The position numbers and the translations under genes are program-made. DNA of 64,000 nucleotides from assembly GCA_947044405.1 (NCBI GenBank), contig CAMRHE010000646.1, positions 1 to 64,000 of the forward strand, written 5' to 3'. The stretch is from Leptodactylus fallax. Lineage: Eukaryota > Chordata > Amphibia > Anura > Leptodactylidae. Below are positions 48,401 through 64,000 of this stretch, piece after piece. The notes below the pieces were generated by a model. It was not told where the DNA came from and ran no database searches. It saw nothing but the letters and a program-made list of their open reading frames with translations. The first letter of the stretch is position 1. Every line of letters starts with the position of its first letter.

Positions 48401-51400
48401 TAAATGATTTATATATAATATACACTGAGTATATAATAAATATAGCAATGTTATAAAGAATGTATATATAATGTATACATAATATATAAAAAATTTTTAT
48501 GTAATACATGATGTATATATAATATATACAGATAATATAATAAATATGGTAAAGTAATACATGATGCATATATAATATACACAGAGTATTTAATAAATAT
48601 ACTGATGTAATATGTGGATGTATATATAATATACACAGAGTATATAATAAATATAGCAATGTCATAAAGGATGTATATGTAGTGTACACAGAGTATATAA
48701 TATATAACAAAGTAATACATGATGTACATGTAATATACACAGAGTATTTAATAAATATACTGATGTAATATATGAGTGTACATATAATATAGTAATGTAA
48801 TAAATGATGTATATATAATATACACAGAGTATATAATAAATATAGTAATGTAATACATGATGTATATATAATAAACCCACAGTATATAATAAATATAGTA
48901 ATGCAATAAAGGATGTATATGTAGTGTACACAGAGTATATAATATATAATAAAGTAATACATGATGTATATATAATATGCACAGAGTATATAATAAATAT
49001 GGTAAAGTAATACATGATGCATATATAATATACACAGAGTATTTAATAAATATACTGATGTAATATGTGATGTATATATAATATACACAGAGTATATAAT
49101 AACTATAGCAATGTCATAAAGGATGTATATGTAGTATACACAGAGAATATACTATATAACAAGGCAATACATGATGCATATATAATATACACAGAGTATT
49201 TAATAAATATACTGTAAAATGTAATATATGATGCATATATATATATAGCAATGTAATAAAGGATGTATATATAATATACACAGAGTATATAATAAATATG
49301 CTAATGTAATACATGATGCATATATAATATACACAGAGTACAGTATATAATAAATATAGTAATGAAAATCATGATGTTTATATAATATACAGAGAGTATA
49401 TAATAAATATGTTAATGTAATACATGATACATATATACTATACACAGATTATATAATAAATATAGTAATTGAATAAATGATTTATATATAATATATACTG
49501 AGTATAAAATAAATATAGCAATGTTATAAAGAATGTATATATAATGTATACATAATATATAAAAAATTTTGAATGTAATACATGATGTATATATAATATA
49601 TACAGATAATATAATAAATATGGTAATGTAATACATGATGCATATATAATATACACAGAGTATTTAATAAATATACTGAGTAATATCTGATGTATATATA
49701 ATATAGTAATGTAATAAAGGATGTATATATAATATACACAGAGTATAAAATAAATATAGTAATGTAATACAGGATGTATATATAATAAACCCACAGTATA
49801 TAATAAATATAGTAATGCAATAAAGGATGTATATGTAGTGTACACAGAGTATATAATATATAATAAAGTAATACATGATGTATATCTAATATACACAGAG
49901 TATATAATATAATATATGCTAATGTAATACATGATGCATATATAATATACACAGAGTATATAATAAATATGTTAATGTAATACATGATACATATATACTA
50001 TACAAAGATCATATAATAAATATAGTAATTGAATAAATGATTTATAGATAATATACACTGAGTATAAAATAAATATAGCAATGTTATAAAGAATGTATAT
50101 ATAATGTATACATAATATATAAAAAATTTTTAATGTAATACATGATGTATATATAATAAATGCAGATAATATAATAAATATGGTAAAGTAATACATGATG
50201 CATATATAATATACACAGAGTATTTAATAAATATACTGATGTAATATGTGATGTATATATAATATACACAGAGTATATAATAAATATAGCAATGTCATAA
50301 AGGATGTATATGTAGTGTACACAGAGTATATAATATATAACAAAGTAATACATGATGTACATGTAATATACACGGAGTATTTAATAAATATACTGATGTA
50401 ATATATGAGGTACATATAATATAGTAATGTAATAAAGGATGTATATATAATATACACAGAGTATATAATAAATATAGTAATGAAATACATGATGTATATA
50501 TAATAAACCCACAGTATATAATAAATATAGTAATGCAATAAAGGATGTAATATGTAGTGTACACAGAGTATATAATATATAATAAAGTAATACATGATGT
50601 ATACATAATATACACAGAGTATATAATAAATATGCTAATGTAATGCATGATGCATATATAATATACACAGAGTACAGTATATAATAAATATAGTAATGAA
50701 AATCATGATGTTTATATAATATACACAGAGTATATAATAAATATGTTAATGTAATACATGATACATATATACTATACACAGATTATATAATAAATATAGT
50801 AATTGAATAAATGATTTATATATAATATACACAGAGTATAAAATAAATATAGCAATGTTATAAAGAATGTATATATAATGTATACATAATATATAAAAAT
50901 TTTTTTAATGTAATACATGATGTATATATAATAAATGCAGATAATATAATAAATATGGTAAAGTAATACATGATGCATATATAATATACACAGAGTATTT
51001 AATAAATATACGGATGTAATATTTGATGTATATATAATATACACAGAGTATATAATAAATATAGCAAAGTCATAAAGGATGTATATGTAGTATACACAGA
51101 GCATATAATATATAAAAAAGTAATACATGGTGTACATGTAATATACACAGAGTATTTAATAAATATACTGATGTAATATATCATGTATATATAATATAGC
51201 AATGTAATAAAGGATGTATATATAAAATATACACAGAGTATATAATAAAAATGATAATGTAATACATGATGCATATATAATATACATAGAGTACAGTATA
51301 TAATAAATATAGTAATGAAAATCATGATGTTTATATAATATACACAGAGTATATAATAAATATGTTAATGTAATACATGATATATATGTACTATACACAG

Positions 51401-51640
51401 ATTATATAATAAATATAGTATTGTAATAAATGATTTATATATAATATACACACTGAGTATAAAATAAATATTGCAATGTTATAAAGAATGTATATATAAT
51501 GTATACATAATATATAAAAAATATTATTTAAATACATGATGTATATATAATATATACAGATAATATATTAAATATGGTAATGTAATACATGATGCATATA
51601 TAATATATACACAGAGTATATAATAAATATACTATATATA
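39414..51640. repeat. 53-bp satellite, left arm of giant palindrome
   Basis: The same satellite organised in longer repeats. The A/T-tract marker (TATAAAAAATTTTTAATG) recurs near 41575, 42345, 42960, 43975, 44905, 45418, 46485, 47103, 47875, 48493, 49566, 50126, 50900 and 51517. Spacings repeatedly take values near 617, 773 and 1070. This arm matches 51.9-64.0 kb in reverse complement (see findings). Confidence 0.95.
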
Positions 51641-51890
51641 TAATGATATAATATATATAGTATATATAATATATGTATATATAATATACACATATATATA
51701 TATATATATATATAGTATATATATATATATATGTACATATAGTATATACATATATATATACATATATATATATACATATATAGGATGTACATGTATATAT
51801 AGCACACATATATATATATATATACATATGTATATATATATATTATATACATATATACATATATGACATATATATGTAACATATGTGTAT
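51641..51890. repeat. TA-rich centre of palindrome
   Basis: Almost pure alternating A/T with scattered TACATATA and a short unique-looking piece (AGGATGTACATGTATATATA, then GCACACATAT) at 51782-51808. The regular 53-bp monomer pattern is lost here. This is the turnaround between the two arms. Confidence 0.85.
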
Positions 51891-54800
51891 ATATATATAC
51901 ATCATATATTACAGTATATGTATATTTATTATGATACTCATGATGTATTATATATATGCGTCATATATTACATTACCATATTTATGTAATATATATATGT
52001 ATATACTATATACACAGTCATATATATAAATATAGTAATTTTGTATATATATATGTATACATTATATATACATTATTTATATATACATTGATATATATTA
52101 TTTATATACTCTAGTGTACATTATATATAAATCATTTATTCAATTACTATATATATTATATAATCTGTGTATATATATATATATCATGTATTACATTAAC
52201 ATATTTATTATATACTCTGTGTATATTATATATACATCATGATTTTCATTACTATATTTATTATATATACTCTGTATATTATATATGCATCATGTATTAC
52301 ATTAGCATATTTATTATATACTCTGTGTATATTATATATATATATACATAATATTCTTATATATACATAGTATATTATATATACATTATATATTACATCA
52401 GTATATTTATTAAATACTCTGTGTATATTACATGTACATCATGTATTACTTGTTATATATTATATCTCTGTGTACTACATATACATCCTTTATGACATTG
52501 CTATATTTATTATATACTCTGTGTGTATATTATATATGCATCACATATTACATTACGTATATTTATTAAATACTCTGTGTATATTATATATGCATCATGT
52601 ATTACATTACCATATTTATTATATTATCTGCATATATTATATATACATCATGTATTACATTAAAAAAAATTTTATATATTATGTATACAATATATATACA
52701 TTCTTTATAACATTGCTATATTTATTTTATACTCGTGTATATTATATATAAATCATTTATTCAATTACTATATTTATTATATAATCTGTGTATAGTATAT
52801 ATGTATCATGTATTACATTAACATATTTATTATATACTCTGTGTATATTATATATACATCATGATTTTCATTACTATATTTATTATATACTGTACTCTGT
52901 GTATATTATATATGCATCATGTATTACATTAGCTATATTTATTATATACTCTGTGTATATATATATATACATCATGTATTACTTTATTATATATTATATA
53001 CTCTATGTACACTACATATACATCCTTTATTGCATTACTATATTTATTATATACTGTGGGTTTATTATATATACATCATGTATTACATTACTATATTTAT
53101 TATATACTCTATGTATATTATATATACATCCTTTATTACATTACTATATTATATGTACCTCATATATTACATCAGTATATTTATTAAATACTCGTGTATA
53201 TTACATGTACATCATGTATTACTTTATATATTATATACTCTGTGTACACTACATATACATCCTTTATGACATTACATATATTTATTATATACTCTGTGTA
53301 TATTATATATACATCACATATTACATCAGTATATTTATTAAATACTCTGTGTATATTATATATGCATCATGTATTACTTATATATTATATTATATGCATA
53401 TATTATATATACATCATGTATGACATTAAAAATTTTTTATATATTATGTATACATTATATATACTTCTTTATAACATTGCTATATTTATTTTATACTCAG
53501 TGTATATTATATATAAATCATTTATTCAATTACTATATTTATTATATAGTCTGTGTGTAGTATATATGTATCATGTATTACATTAACATATTTATTATAT
53601 ACTCTGTGTATATTATATATACATCATGAATTACATTACTATATTTATTATATACTCTGTGTATATTATATATACATCATGTATATATATAATATATATT
53701 ATATACTCTGTGTACATACATACATATACATCCTTTATTGCATTACTATATTTATTATATACTGTGGGTTTATTATATATACATCCTGTATTACATTACT
53801 ATATTTATTATATACTCTGTGTATATTATATACACATCCTTATTACATTACTATATATATATACATCAGATATTACATCAGTATATTTATTAAATACTCT
53901 GTGTATATTATATATGCATCATGTATTACATTACCATATTAGATATTATGTATATATTATATATACATCATGTATTTCATTCAAAATTTTATATATTATG
54001 TATACATTATATATACATTCTGTATAACATTAATATATTTATTTTATACTCAGTATATATTATATATAAATCATTTATTCAATTACTATATTTATTATAT
54101 AATCTGTGTATAGTATATATGTATCATGTATTACATTAACATATTTATTATATACTCTCTGTATATTATATAAACATCATGATATAACATTATATATACT
54201 TTATTATATACTATATATGTATATGCATTAATAATTAATATCTGTGTATATTATATATACATCCTTCATTACAATTAACTATATATATATATATCATACT
54301 TACATCAGTATATTTATTAAATAATCTGTGTATATTATATATGCATCATGTATTACCTTGTGCATATAATATATGTTAAACTGTGTAAATATATATACAT
54401 CCTTTATTGCATTAATATAATATTATATACTCTGTGTATATTACATATAACAGTATATATAAATTAATATATTTATTAAATTATATTTTGTGTACACTAT
54501 ATTTATAATAATTATATATTGCATAGCTATTATATACTGTGCATAATATATATACATCATGTATTACTTATTATATATATATACTCTGTGTACACATATA
54601 TACATCTTTATTGCATTACTATATTTATTATATACTGTGGGTATATATATATATACATTATGTATTACATTACCATATTTATTATATACTCTGCATATAT
54701 TATATATACATCATGTATTATTGATACTATATTATATGTACACTATGACATATATATACATCAGTATATTTATTAAATACTCTGTGTATACATGTAAATC

Positions 54801-55862
54801 AATAATATTACTTGTTATATATTATATACTCTGTGCAATACATATACATCCTTTATGACATTGCTATATTTATTATATACTCTGTGGTATGTGCATCACA
54901 TGTTTATCATTATATTTTCTCTGTGTATATTATATATGCATCATCATATTACTACCATATTAATATATAATATATATTTATTAATAAATATATATTAATT
55001 AAAAAAATTTTAAATATTATATATATATATATATACATTCTTTATAACATTATATATTTATTTTATACTCAGTGTATATCTATAAATCATTTATTAATTA
55101 TATATTTAATATATATCTGTGTATAGAATATATATATCATATATTACATTATATATACATGATATACTGGATATTATAGAAACATCAGATTTCATTACTA
55201 TATTTATTATATACTGTGTGTATATTATATATGTATCATGTGATACATTAGTATATATATTATATATACCTATGTATATTATATATACATCCTTTATTAC
55301 ATTAATATAATATAACAAATTACGTATAATTTAATAAATATATATAATATATTGTATATGCATCATGTATTGCCTTATTATATAAAATATTCTCTGGATA
55401 CTACAATATCCTTTATGACATTACTATAAGTTTATTATATATTCTGTGTATATTATATATATATCACATATTAAATCAGTATATTTATTAAATAATCTGT
55501 GTATAATATATATACATCTATATATTACATTACCATATTTATTATATTATCTCATTTAATATATATGCATCATGTATTACATTAAAAAGTTATATATATT
55601 ATGTATACATTATATATACATTCTTATAAATTGCTCTATTATTTATACTCAGTATATATTATAAATAAATATTTATTCAATTATCTATTTATTATATAAT
55701 CTTTAATGTAGTATATATATATCATGTATTATATTAATAAGTATATATACTCTGTGTATATTATATAAATATCATGATTTTTCATTAATATATTTTTATA
55801 TATTGTACTATGTGAATATTATATATGCATCATATATTACATTAGAATATTTATTATGTACG

Positions 55863-55893
<31 letters not shown>

Positions 55894-58800
55894 TATTATA
55901 TACTCTGTGTGCACTACATATACATCTTTATTGCATTACTATATTTATTATATACTGTGGGTTTATTATATATACATCATGTATTACATTACTATATTTA
56001 TTATATACTCTGTGTATATTATATATACATCCTTTATTACATTACATATTATATGTACCTCTATATTACATCAGTATATTTATTAAATACTCTGTGTATA
56101 TTACATGTACATCATGTATTACTTTAGTTATATATTATATACTCTGTGTACAATACATATACATCCTTTATGACATTGCTATATTTATTATATACTCTGA
56201 GTATATTATATATACCCTCACATATTACATCAGTATATTTATTAAATACTCTGTGTATATATATATGCATCATGTATTACTTTACCATATTTATTATATT
56301 ATCTGCATATATTATATATACATCATGTATGACATTAAAAAATTATTTATATATTATGTATACATTATATATACATTTTATAACATAACTATATTTATTT
56401 TATACTCAGTATATATTATATAACCATTATTTATTCACATTATATATTTATTATATAATCTGTGTATAGTATATATGTCTCATGTATTACGTGAATATAT
56501 GTATAATTATACTCTGTGTATATTATATAAACATCATGATTTTATATTATTATATTTATTATATATACTCTGTGTATATTATATATATATCATGTATTAC
56601 ATTACATATTTATTATATACTCTGGGTATAATATATATACATCATATATTACTTTATTATATTATATTATATACTCTGGGAAAATAATATTTTTATTATA
56701 TACTATGGATTTATTATATATACATCCTGCATTACATTACTATATTTATTATATACGCTGTGTATATTATATATACATCCTTTATTACATTACTATATTA
56801 TATTTACATCAGATATTACATCAGTATATTTATTAAATACTCCGTGTATATTATATATGCATCATGTATTACATTACCATGTTTAAGATATTATCTGTAT
56901 ATATTATAAATACATCATGTATTTCATTCAAAATTTTTTTATATATTATGTATACATTATATATACATTTTTTGTAACATTGCTATATTTATTTTATACT
57001 CAATATATATTATATGTAAATCATTTTTTCAATTACTATATTTATTATATAATCTGTTTATAGTATATATGTATCATGTATTACATTAAAATATTTATTA
57101 TATACTCTGTGTATATCCCATATAAACATCATGATTTTCATTACTATATTTATTATATACTGTACTCTGTGTATATTATAATATGCATCATGTATTACAT
57201 TAGCATTTTTATTATATACTCTGTGTATAATATATATACATCCTTTATTATAAACATATTATATATACATCATATATTACATCAGTATATAAATTAAATA
57301 CACTGTGTATATTATATATGCATCAGTATTACTTTGTTATATAGATATATACTCTGTGTATACTACATATACATCATTTATGACATTACTATATTTATTA
57401 TATTCTCTGTGTATATTATATATACATCATATATTACATCAGTATATTTATTAAATACTCGTGTATATTATATATGCATCATGTATTACTTTACCATATT
57501 TATTATATACTTTGTGTATATTATGTATACATCATGTAATACTTTATTATATATTATATACTCTGTGTACACTACATATACATCCTTTATTGCATTACTA
57601 TATTTATTATATACTGTGGGTTTATTATATATTCATCATGTATTACATTACTATATTTATTATATACTCTGTGTATATTATATATACATCCTTTATTACA
57701 TTACTATATTATATGTAACCTCATATATTACATCAGTATATTTATTAAATACTCTATGTATATTACATGTACATCATGTATTACTTTGTTATATATTATA
57801 TACTCTGTGTACAGTACATATACATCCTTTATGACATTGCTATATTTATTATATACTCTGTGTATATTATATATACATCACATATTACATCAGTATATTT
57901 ATTAAATACTCTGTGTATAATATATATGCATCATGTATTACTTTACCATATTTATTATATTATATGCATTTATTATATATACATCATGTATGAGATTAAA
58001 TATTTTTTATATTTTATGTATACATTATATATACATTCTTTATAACATTACTATATTTATTATATACTCAGTGTATATTATCTATAAATCATTTATTCAA
58101 TTACTATATTTATTATATAGTCTGTGTGTAGTATATATATATCATGTATTACATTAACATATTTATTATATACTCTGTGTATATTTTATAAACATCATGA
58201 TTTTCATTACTATATTTATTATATATTGTACTCTGTGTATATTATATATGCATCATGTATTACATTAGCATATTTATTATATACTGTGGGTTTATGATAT
58301 ATTGATCCTGTATTACATTACTACATTTATTATATACTCTTTGTATATTATATATACATCCTTTATTACATTACTATATTATATATACATCAGATATTAC
58401 ATCATTATATTTATTAAATACTATGTGTATATTATATATGCATTATTACTACATAACATATTTAAGATATTATCTATATATATTATATATACATCATGTA
58501 TTTCATTCAAACTTTTTTATATATTATGTATACATTATATATACATTCTTTATAACATTGCTATATTTATTTTATACTCAGTGTATATTATCTATAAATC
58601 ATGTATTCAATGACTATATTTATTATATAATCTGTGTATAGTATATATATATCATATATTACATTAACATATTTATTATATACTCTGTGTATATTATATA
58701 AACATCATGATTTTCATTACTATATTTATTATATACTGTACTCTGTGTATATTATATATGCATCATGTATTACTTTTATATATAGTATATACCGTGTATA

Positions 58801-61800
58801 CTATATATACATCCTTTATGACATTGCTATATTTATTATATACTCTGTGTATATTATATATACATCACATATTACATCAGTATATTTATTACATACTCTG
58901 TGTATATTATATTTGCATCATGTATTACATTACCATATTTATTATATACTTTGTGTATATTATATATACATCATGTATTACTTTATTATATATTATATAC
59001 TCTGTGTACACTACATATACATCCTTTATTGCATTACTATATTTATTATATACTGTGGGTTTATTATATATACATCATGTATTACATTACTATATTTATT
59101 ATATACTCTGTGTATATTATATATACATCCTTTATTACATTACTATATTATATGTACCTGATATATTACATCAGTATATTTATTAAATATTCTGTGTATA
59201 TTACATGTACATCATGTATTACTTTTTTATATATTATATGCTCTACAGTACATATACATCCTTTATGACATTGCTATATTTATTATATACTCTGTGTATA
59301 TTATATATACATCACATATTACATCAGTATATTTATTAAATACTCTGTGTATATTATATATGCATCATGTATTACATTACCATATTTATTATATTATCTG
59401 CATTTATTATATATACATCATGTATGGCATTAAAATTTTTTTATATATTATGTATACATTATATATACATTCTTTATAGCATTGCTATATTTATTTTATA
59501 CTCAGTGTATATTATCTATAAATCATTTATTCAATTACTATATTTATTATATAGTCTGTGTGTAGTATATATATATCATGTATAACATTAACATATTTAT
59601 TATATACTCTGTGTATATTATAGAAACATCATGATTTTCATTACTATATTTATTATATACTGTACTCTGTGTATATTATATATGCATCATGAATTACATT
59701 AGCATATTTATTATATACTCTGTGTATATTAGATATACATCATGTATTACTTTATTATATATTAAATACTCTGTGTACACTACATATACATCCTTTATTG
59801 CATTACTATATTTATTATAAACTGTGGGTTTATTATATATACATCATGTATTACATTACTATATGTATTATATACTCTGTGTATATTATATATACATCCT
59901 TTATTACATTACTATATTATATATACATCATATATTACATCAGCATATTTATTAAATACTCTGTGTATATTACATGTACATCATGTATTACTTTGTTATA
60001 TATTATATACTCTGTGTACACTACAAATACATCCTTTACTGCATTACTATATTTATTATATACTGTGGGTTGTTTATATGTACATCATGTATTACATTAC
60101 TATATTTATTATATACTCTGTGTATATTATATATACATCCTTTATTACATTGCTATATTATATATACATCTTATATTAAATCAGTATATTTATTAAATAC
60201 TCTGTGTATATTACATGTACACCATGTATTACTTTTTTATATATTATATGCTCTGTGTGTACTACATATACATCCTATATGACATTGCTATGTTTATTAT
60301 ATAATCTGTGTATATTATTTATACATCACATATTACATCCGTATATTTATCAAATACTATGTGTATATAAATATATGCATCATGTAATACTTTTCCATAT
60401 TTATTATATTATCTCCATTTATTATATATACATCATGAATTACATTAAAAAATTTATATGTTATGTATACATTATATATACATTCTTTATAACATTGCTA
60501 TATTTATTTCATACTCAGTATATATTATATATAAATCATTTATTCAATTACTATATTTATTATATAATCTGTGTATAGTATATATGTATCATGTATTACA
60601 TTAACATATTTATTATATACTCTGTGTATATTATATAAACATCATGATTTTCATTACTATATTTATTATATACTGTACTCTGTGTATATTATATATGCAT
60701 CATGTATTACATTAGCATTTTTATTATATACTCTGTGTATATTATATATACATCCTTTATTACATTGCTATATTATATATACATCATATATTACATCAGT
60801 ATGTTTATTAAATACTCTGTGTATATTATATATGCATCATGTATAACTTTGTTATATAGTATATACTCTGTGTATACTACATATACATCCTTTATGACAT
60901 TGCTATATTTATTATATAATCTGTGTATATTATATATACATCACATATTACATCAGTATATTTATAAAATACTCTGTGTATATTATATATGCATCATGTA
61001 TTACATTACCATATTTATTATATTATCTGCATTTATTATATATACATCATGTATTACATTAAAAAAAAAATTTATGTTATGTATACATTATATATACATT
61101 CTTTATAGCATAGCTATATTTATTTTGTACTCAGTGTATATTATATATAAGTCATTTATTCAATTACTATATTTATTATATAATCTTTGTATAGTATATA
61201 TGTATCATGTATTACATTAACATATTTATTATATACTCTGTGTATATTATGTAAACATCATGATTTTTATTACTATATTTATTATATACTGTACTTTGTG
61301 TATATTATATATGCATCATGTATTACATTAGCATATTTATTATATACTCTGTGAATATTATGTATACATCATGTATTAATTTATTATATATTATATACTC
61401 TGTGTACACTACATATACATCCTTTATTGCATTACTATATTTATTATATACTGTGGGTTTATTATATGTACATCATGTATTACATTACTATATTTATTAT
61501 ATACTCTGTGTATATTATATATACATCCTTTATTACATTACTATATTATATGTACATCATATATTACATCAGTATATTTATTAAATACTCTGTGTATATT
61601 ACATGTACATCATGTATTACTTTGTTATATATTATATACTCTGTGTACAGTACATATACATCCTTTATGACATTGCTATATTTATTATATACTCTGTGTA
61701 TATTATATATACATCACATATTACATCAGTATATTTATTAAATACTCTGTGTTTATCATATATGCATCATGTATTACTTTACCATATTTATTATATTATC

Positions 61801-64000
61801 TGCATTTATTATATATACATCATGTATGACATTAAAATTTTTTTAGATATTATGTATACATTATATATACATTCTTTATAACATTGCTATATTAATTTTA
61901 TACGCCGTGTATATTATCTATAAATCATTTATTCAATTACTATATTTATTATATAGTCTGTGTGTAGTATATATGTATCATGTATTACATTAACATATTT
62001 ATTATATACTCTGTGTATATTATATAAACATCATGATTTTCATTACTATATTTATTATATACTGTACTCTGTGTATATTATATATGCATCATGTATTACA
62101 TTAGCATATTTATTATATACTCTGTTTATATTATATAAACATCATGTATTACTTTATAATATATTATATACTCTGTGTACACAACATATACATCCTTTAT
62201 TGCTTTACTTTATTTATTATAAACTGTGGGTTTATTATATATACATCATGTATTACATTACTATATTTATTATATACTCTGTGTATATTATATATACATC
62301 CTTTATTATATTACTATATTATATATACATCATATATTACATCAATATATTTATTAAATACTCTGTGTATATTACATGTACATCATGTATTACTTTGTTA
62401 TATATTATATACTCTGTGTGTACTACATATATATCCTTTATGACATTGCTATATTTATTATATACTCTGTGTATATTATATATACATCACATATTACATC
62501 AGTATATTTATTAAATACTCTGTGTATATTATATATGCATCATGTATTACGTTACCATATTTATTATATACTTTGTGTATATTATGTATACATCATGTAT
62601 TACTTTATTATATATTATATACTCTGTGTACACTACATATACCACCTTTATTGCATTACTATATTTATTATATACTGTGGGTTTATTATATATACATCAT
62701 GTATTACATTACTATATTTATTATATACTCTGTGTATATTATATATACATCCTTTATTACATTACTATATTATATGTACCTCATATATTACATCAGTATA
62801 TTTATTAAATACTCTGTGTATATTACATGTACATCATGTATTACTTTGTTATATATTATATACTCTGTGTACAGTACATATACATCCTTTATGACATTGC
62901 TATATTTATTATATACTCTGTGTATATTATATATACATCACATATTACATTAGTATATTTATTAAATACTCTGTGTTTATTATATATGCATCATGTATTA
63001 CTTTACCATATTTATTATATTATCTGCATTTATTATATATAAATCATGTATGACATTAAAAAATTTTTATATATTATGTATACATTATATATACATTCTT
63101 TATAACATTGCTATATTAATTTTATACGCAGTGTATATTATCTATAAATCCTTTATTCAATTACTATATTTATTATATAGTCTTTGTGTAGTATATATGT
63201 ATCATGTATTACATTAACATATTTATTATATACTCTATATTATATAAACATCATGATTTTCATTACTATATTTATTATATTCTGTACTCTGTGTATATTA
63301 TATATGCATCATGTATTACATTAGCATATTTATTATATACTCTGTATATTATATAAACATCAAGATTTTCATTACTATATTTATTATATACTGTACTCTG
63401 TGTAAATTATATATTCATCATGTATTACATTAGCATATTTATTATATACTCTGTGTATATTATATATGCATCATCTATTACTTTATTATATATTATATAC
63501 TCTGGGTACACTACATATACATCCTTTATTGCATTACTATATTTACTATATACTGTGGGTTTATTATATATACATCATGTATTACATTACTATATTTATT
63601 CAATACTCTGTGTATATTAAATGTACATCATGTATTACTTTGTTATATATTATATACTCTGTGTATACTACATATACACCCTTTATGACATTGCTATATT
63701 TATTATATACTCTGTGTATATTTTATATACATCATATATTACATCAGTATATTTTTTAAATACTCTGTGTATATTATATATGCATCATGTATTGCATTAC
63801 CATATTTATGATATTATCTGCATTTATTATATATACATCATGTATTACATTAATTTTTTAATATATTATGAATACATTATATATACATTCTTTATAACAT
63901 TGCTATATTTATTTTATACTCTCTGAATATTATATATAAATCATTTATTCAATTACTATATTTACTATATAATCTGTGTATAGTATATATGTATCATGTA
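51891..64000. repeat. 53-bp satellite, inverted right arm of giant palindrome
   Basis: The same satellite in opposite orientation (CATCATGTATTACATTAC, then TATATTTATTATATACTCTG). Anchor pairs from the two arms sum to a nearly constant value: 41454 with 61960 (103414), 39794 with 63621 (103415), 45119 with 58302 (103421), 50779 with 52788 (103567). From ~52 to ~58 kb it has many small deletions relative to the left arm; from ~58.6 kb on it is nearly exact. Confidence 0.95.

Noticed and set aside
26708..64000. Many Tyr/Ile/Leu-rich open frames of 60-249 codons
   Set aside because: They follow the 53-bp monomer, recur in all three frames of one strand, switch strand at the palindrome centre and have no domain other than satellite periodicity.

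Overview
The window looks like non-genic DNA from a large vertebrate genome, most probably an amphibian (anuran). The basis is the mix of elements: Tc1/mariner copies of two families, hAT elements including one with a BED zinc finger, a full-length Ty3/gypsy LTR element, a fold-back MITE built on the CATAGCAACCAAT motif, a Penelope-like fragment with a hammerhead ribozyme, and very long AT-rich satellites. The species assignment is inference from family resemblance. I found no confident host gene. One short minus-strand frame (10001-10210) could be a terminal exon.

Layout. 1-1928: 48-bp satellite. 2163-2690: fold-back MITE swollen by a 20-bp NF-Y/RFX-like tandem array. 2795-3788: truncated Tc1 element. 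3789-5317: old, mostly unclassified sequence. 5318-8279: non-autonomous hAT-like element with terminal inverted repeats (TIRs) and a target-site duplication, itself containing a 25-27 bp array, a poly-A run and a large inverted repeat. 8926-9256: 36-bp minisatellite. 10214-10440: second block of the 48-bp satellite. 10492-16211: decayed BED-type hAT element with a 35-bp minisatellite. 16242-24861: full-length Ty3/gypsy element on the minus strand with nearly identical 1124-bp LTRs.

From 24862 on, the window is almost pure satellite: a 48-bp AT-rich array to 26107, then a 53-bp AT-rich array from 26708 to about 51.64 kb. The 53-bp array is interrupted by a 1.6-kb Tc1 element (28010-29624) and a 335-bp Penelope-like fragment (30402-30736). 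Around 51.7 kb the array turns back on itself: 51.9-64.0 kb is the reverse complement of about 39.4-51.6 kb, a palindrome with arms of at least 12 kb that runs out of the window. The right arm is deletion-rich from about 52 to 58 kb and nearly exact beyond, so a fold-back read or assembly artefact must be excluded before giving it biological meaning.

Order of events. The gypsy element inserted into the first monomers of the AT satellite (TATG on both sides), next to the hAT terminus. The chimeric Tc1 remnant at 26108-26707 sits exactly where one satellite gives way to another, suggesting recombination between two Tc1 copies joined the arrays. The Tc1 element and the Penelope-like fragment are later insertions into the 53-bp array. 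No genes here work together as a pathway; the only coherent functional module is the gypsy element (LTRs, primer-binding site, gag-protease, reverse transcriptase-RNase H-integrase, polypurine tract), now broken by one frameshift and a lost integrase catalytic residue.
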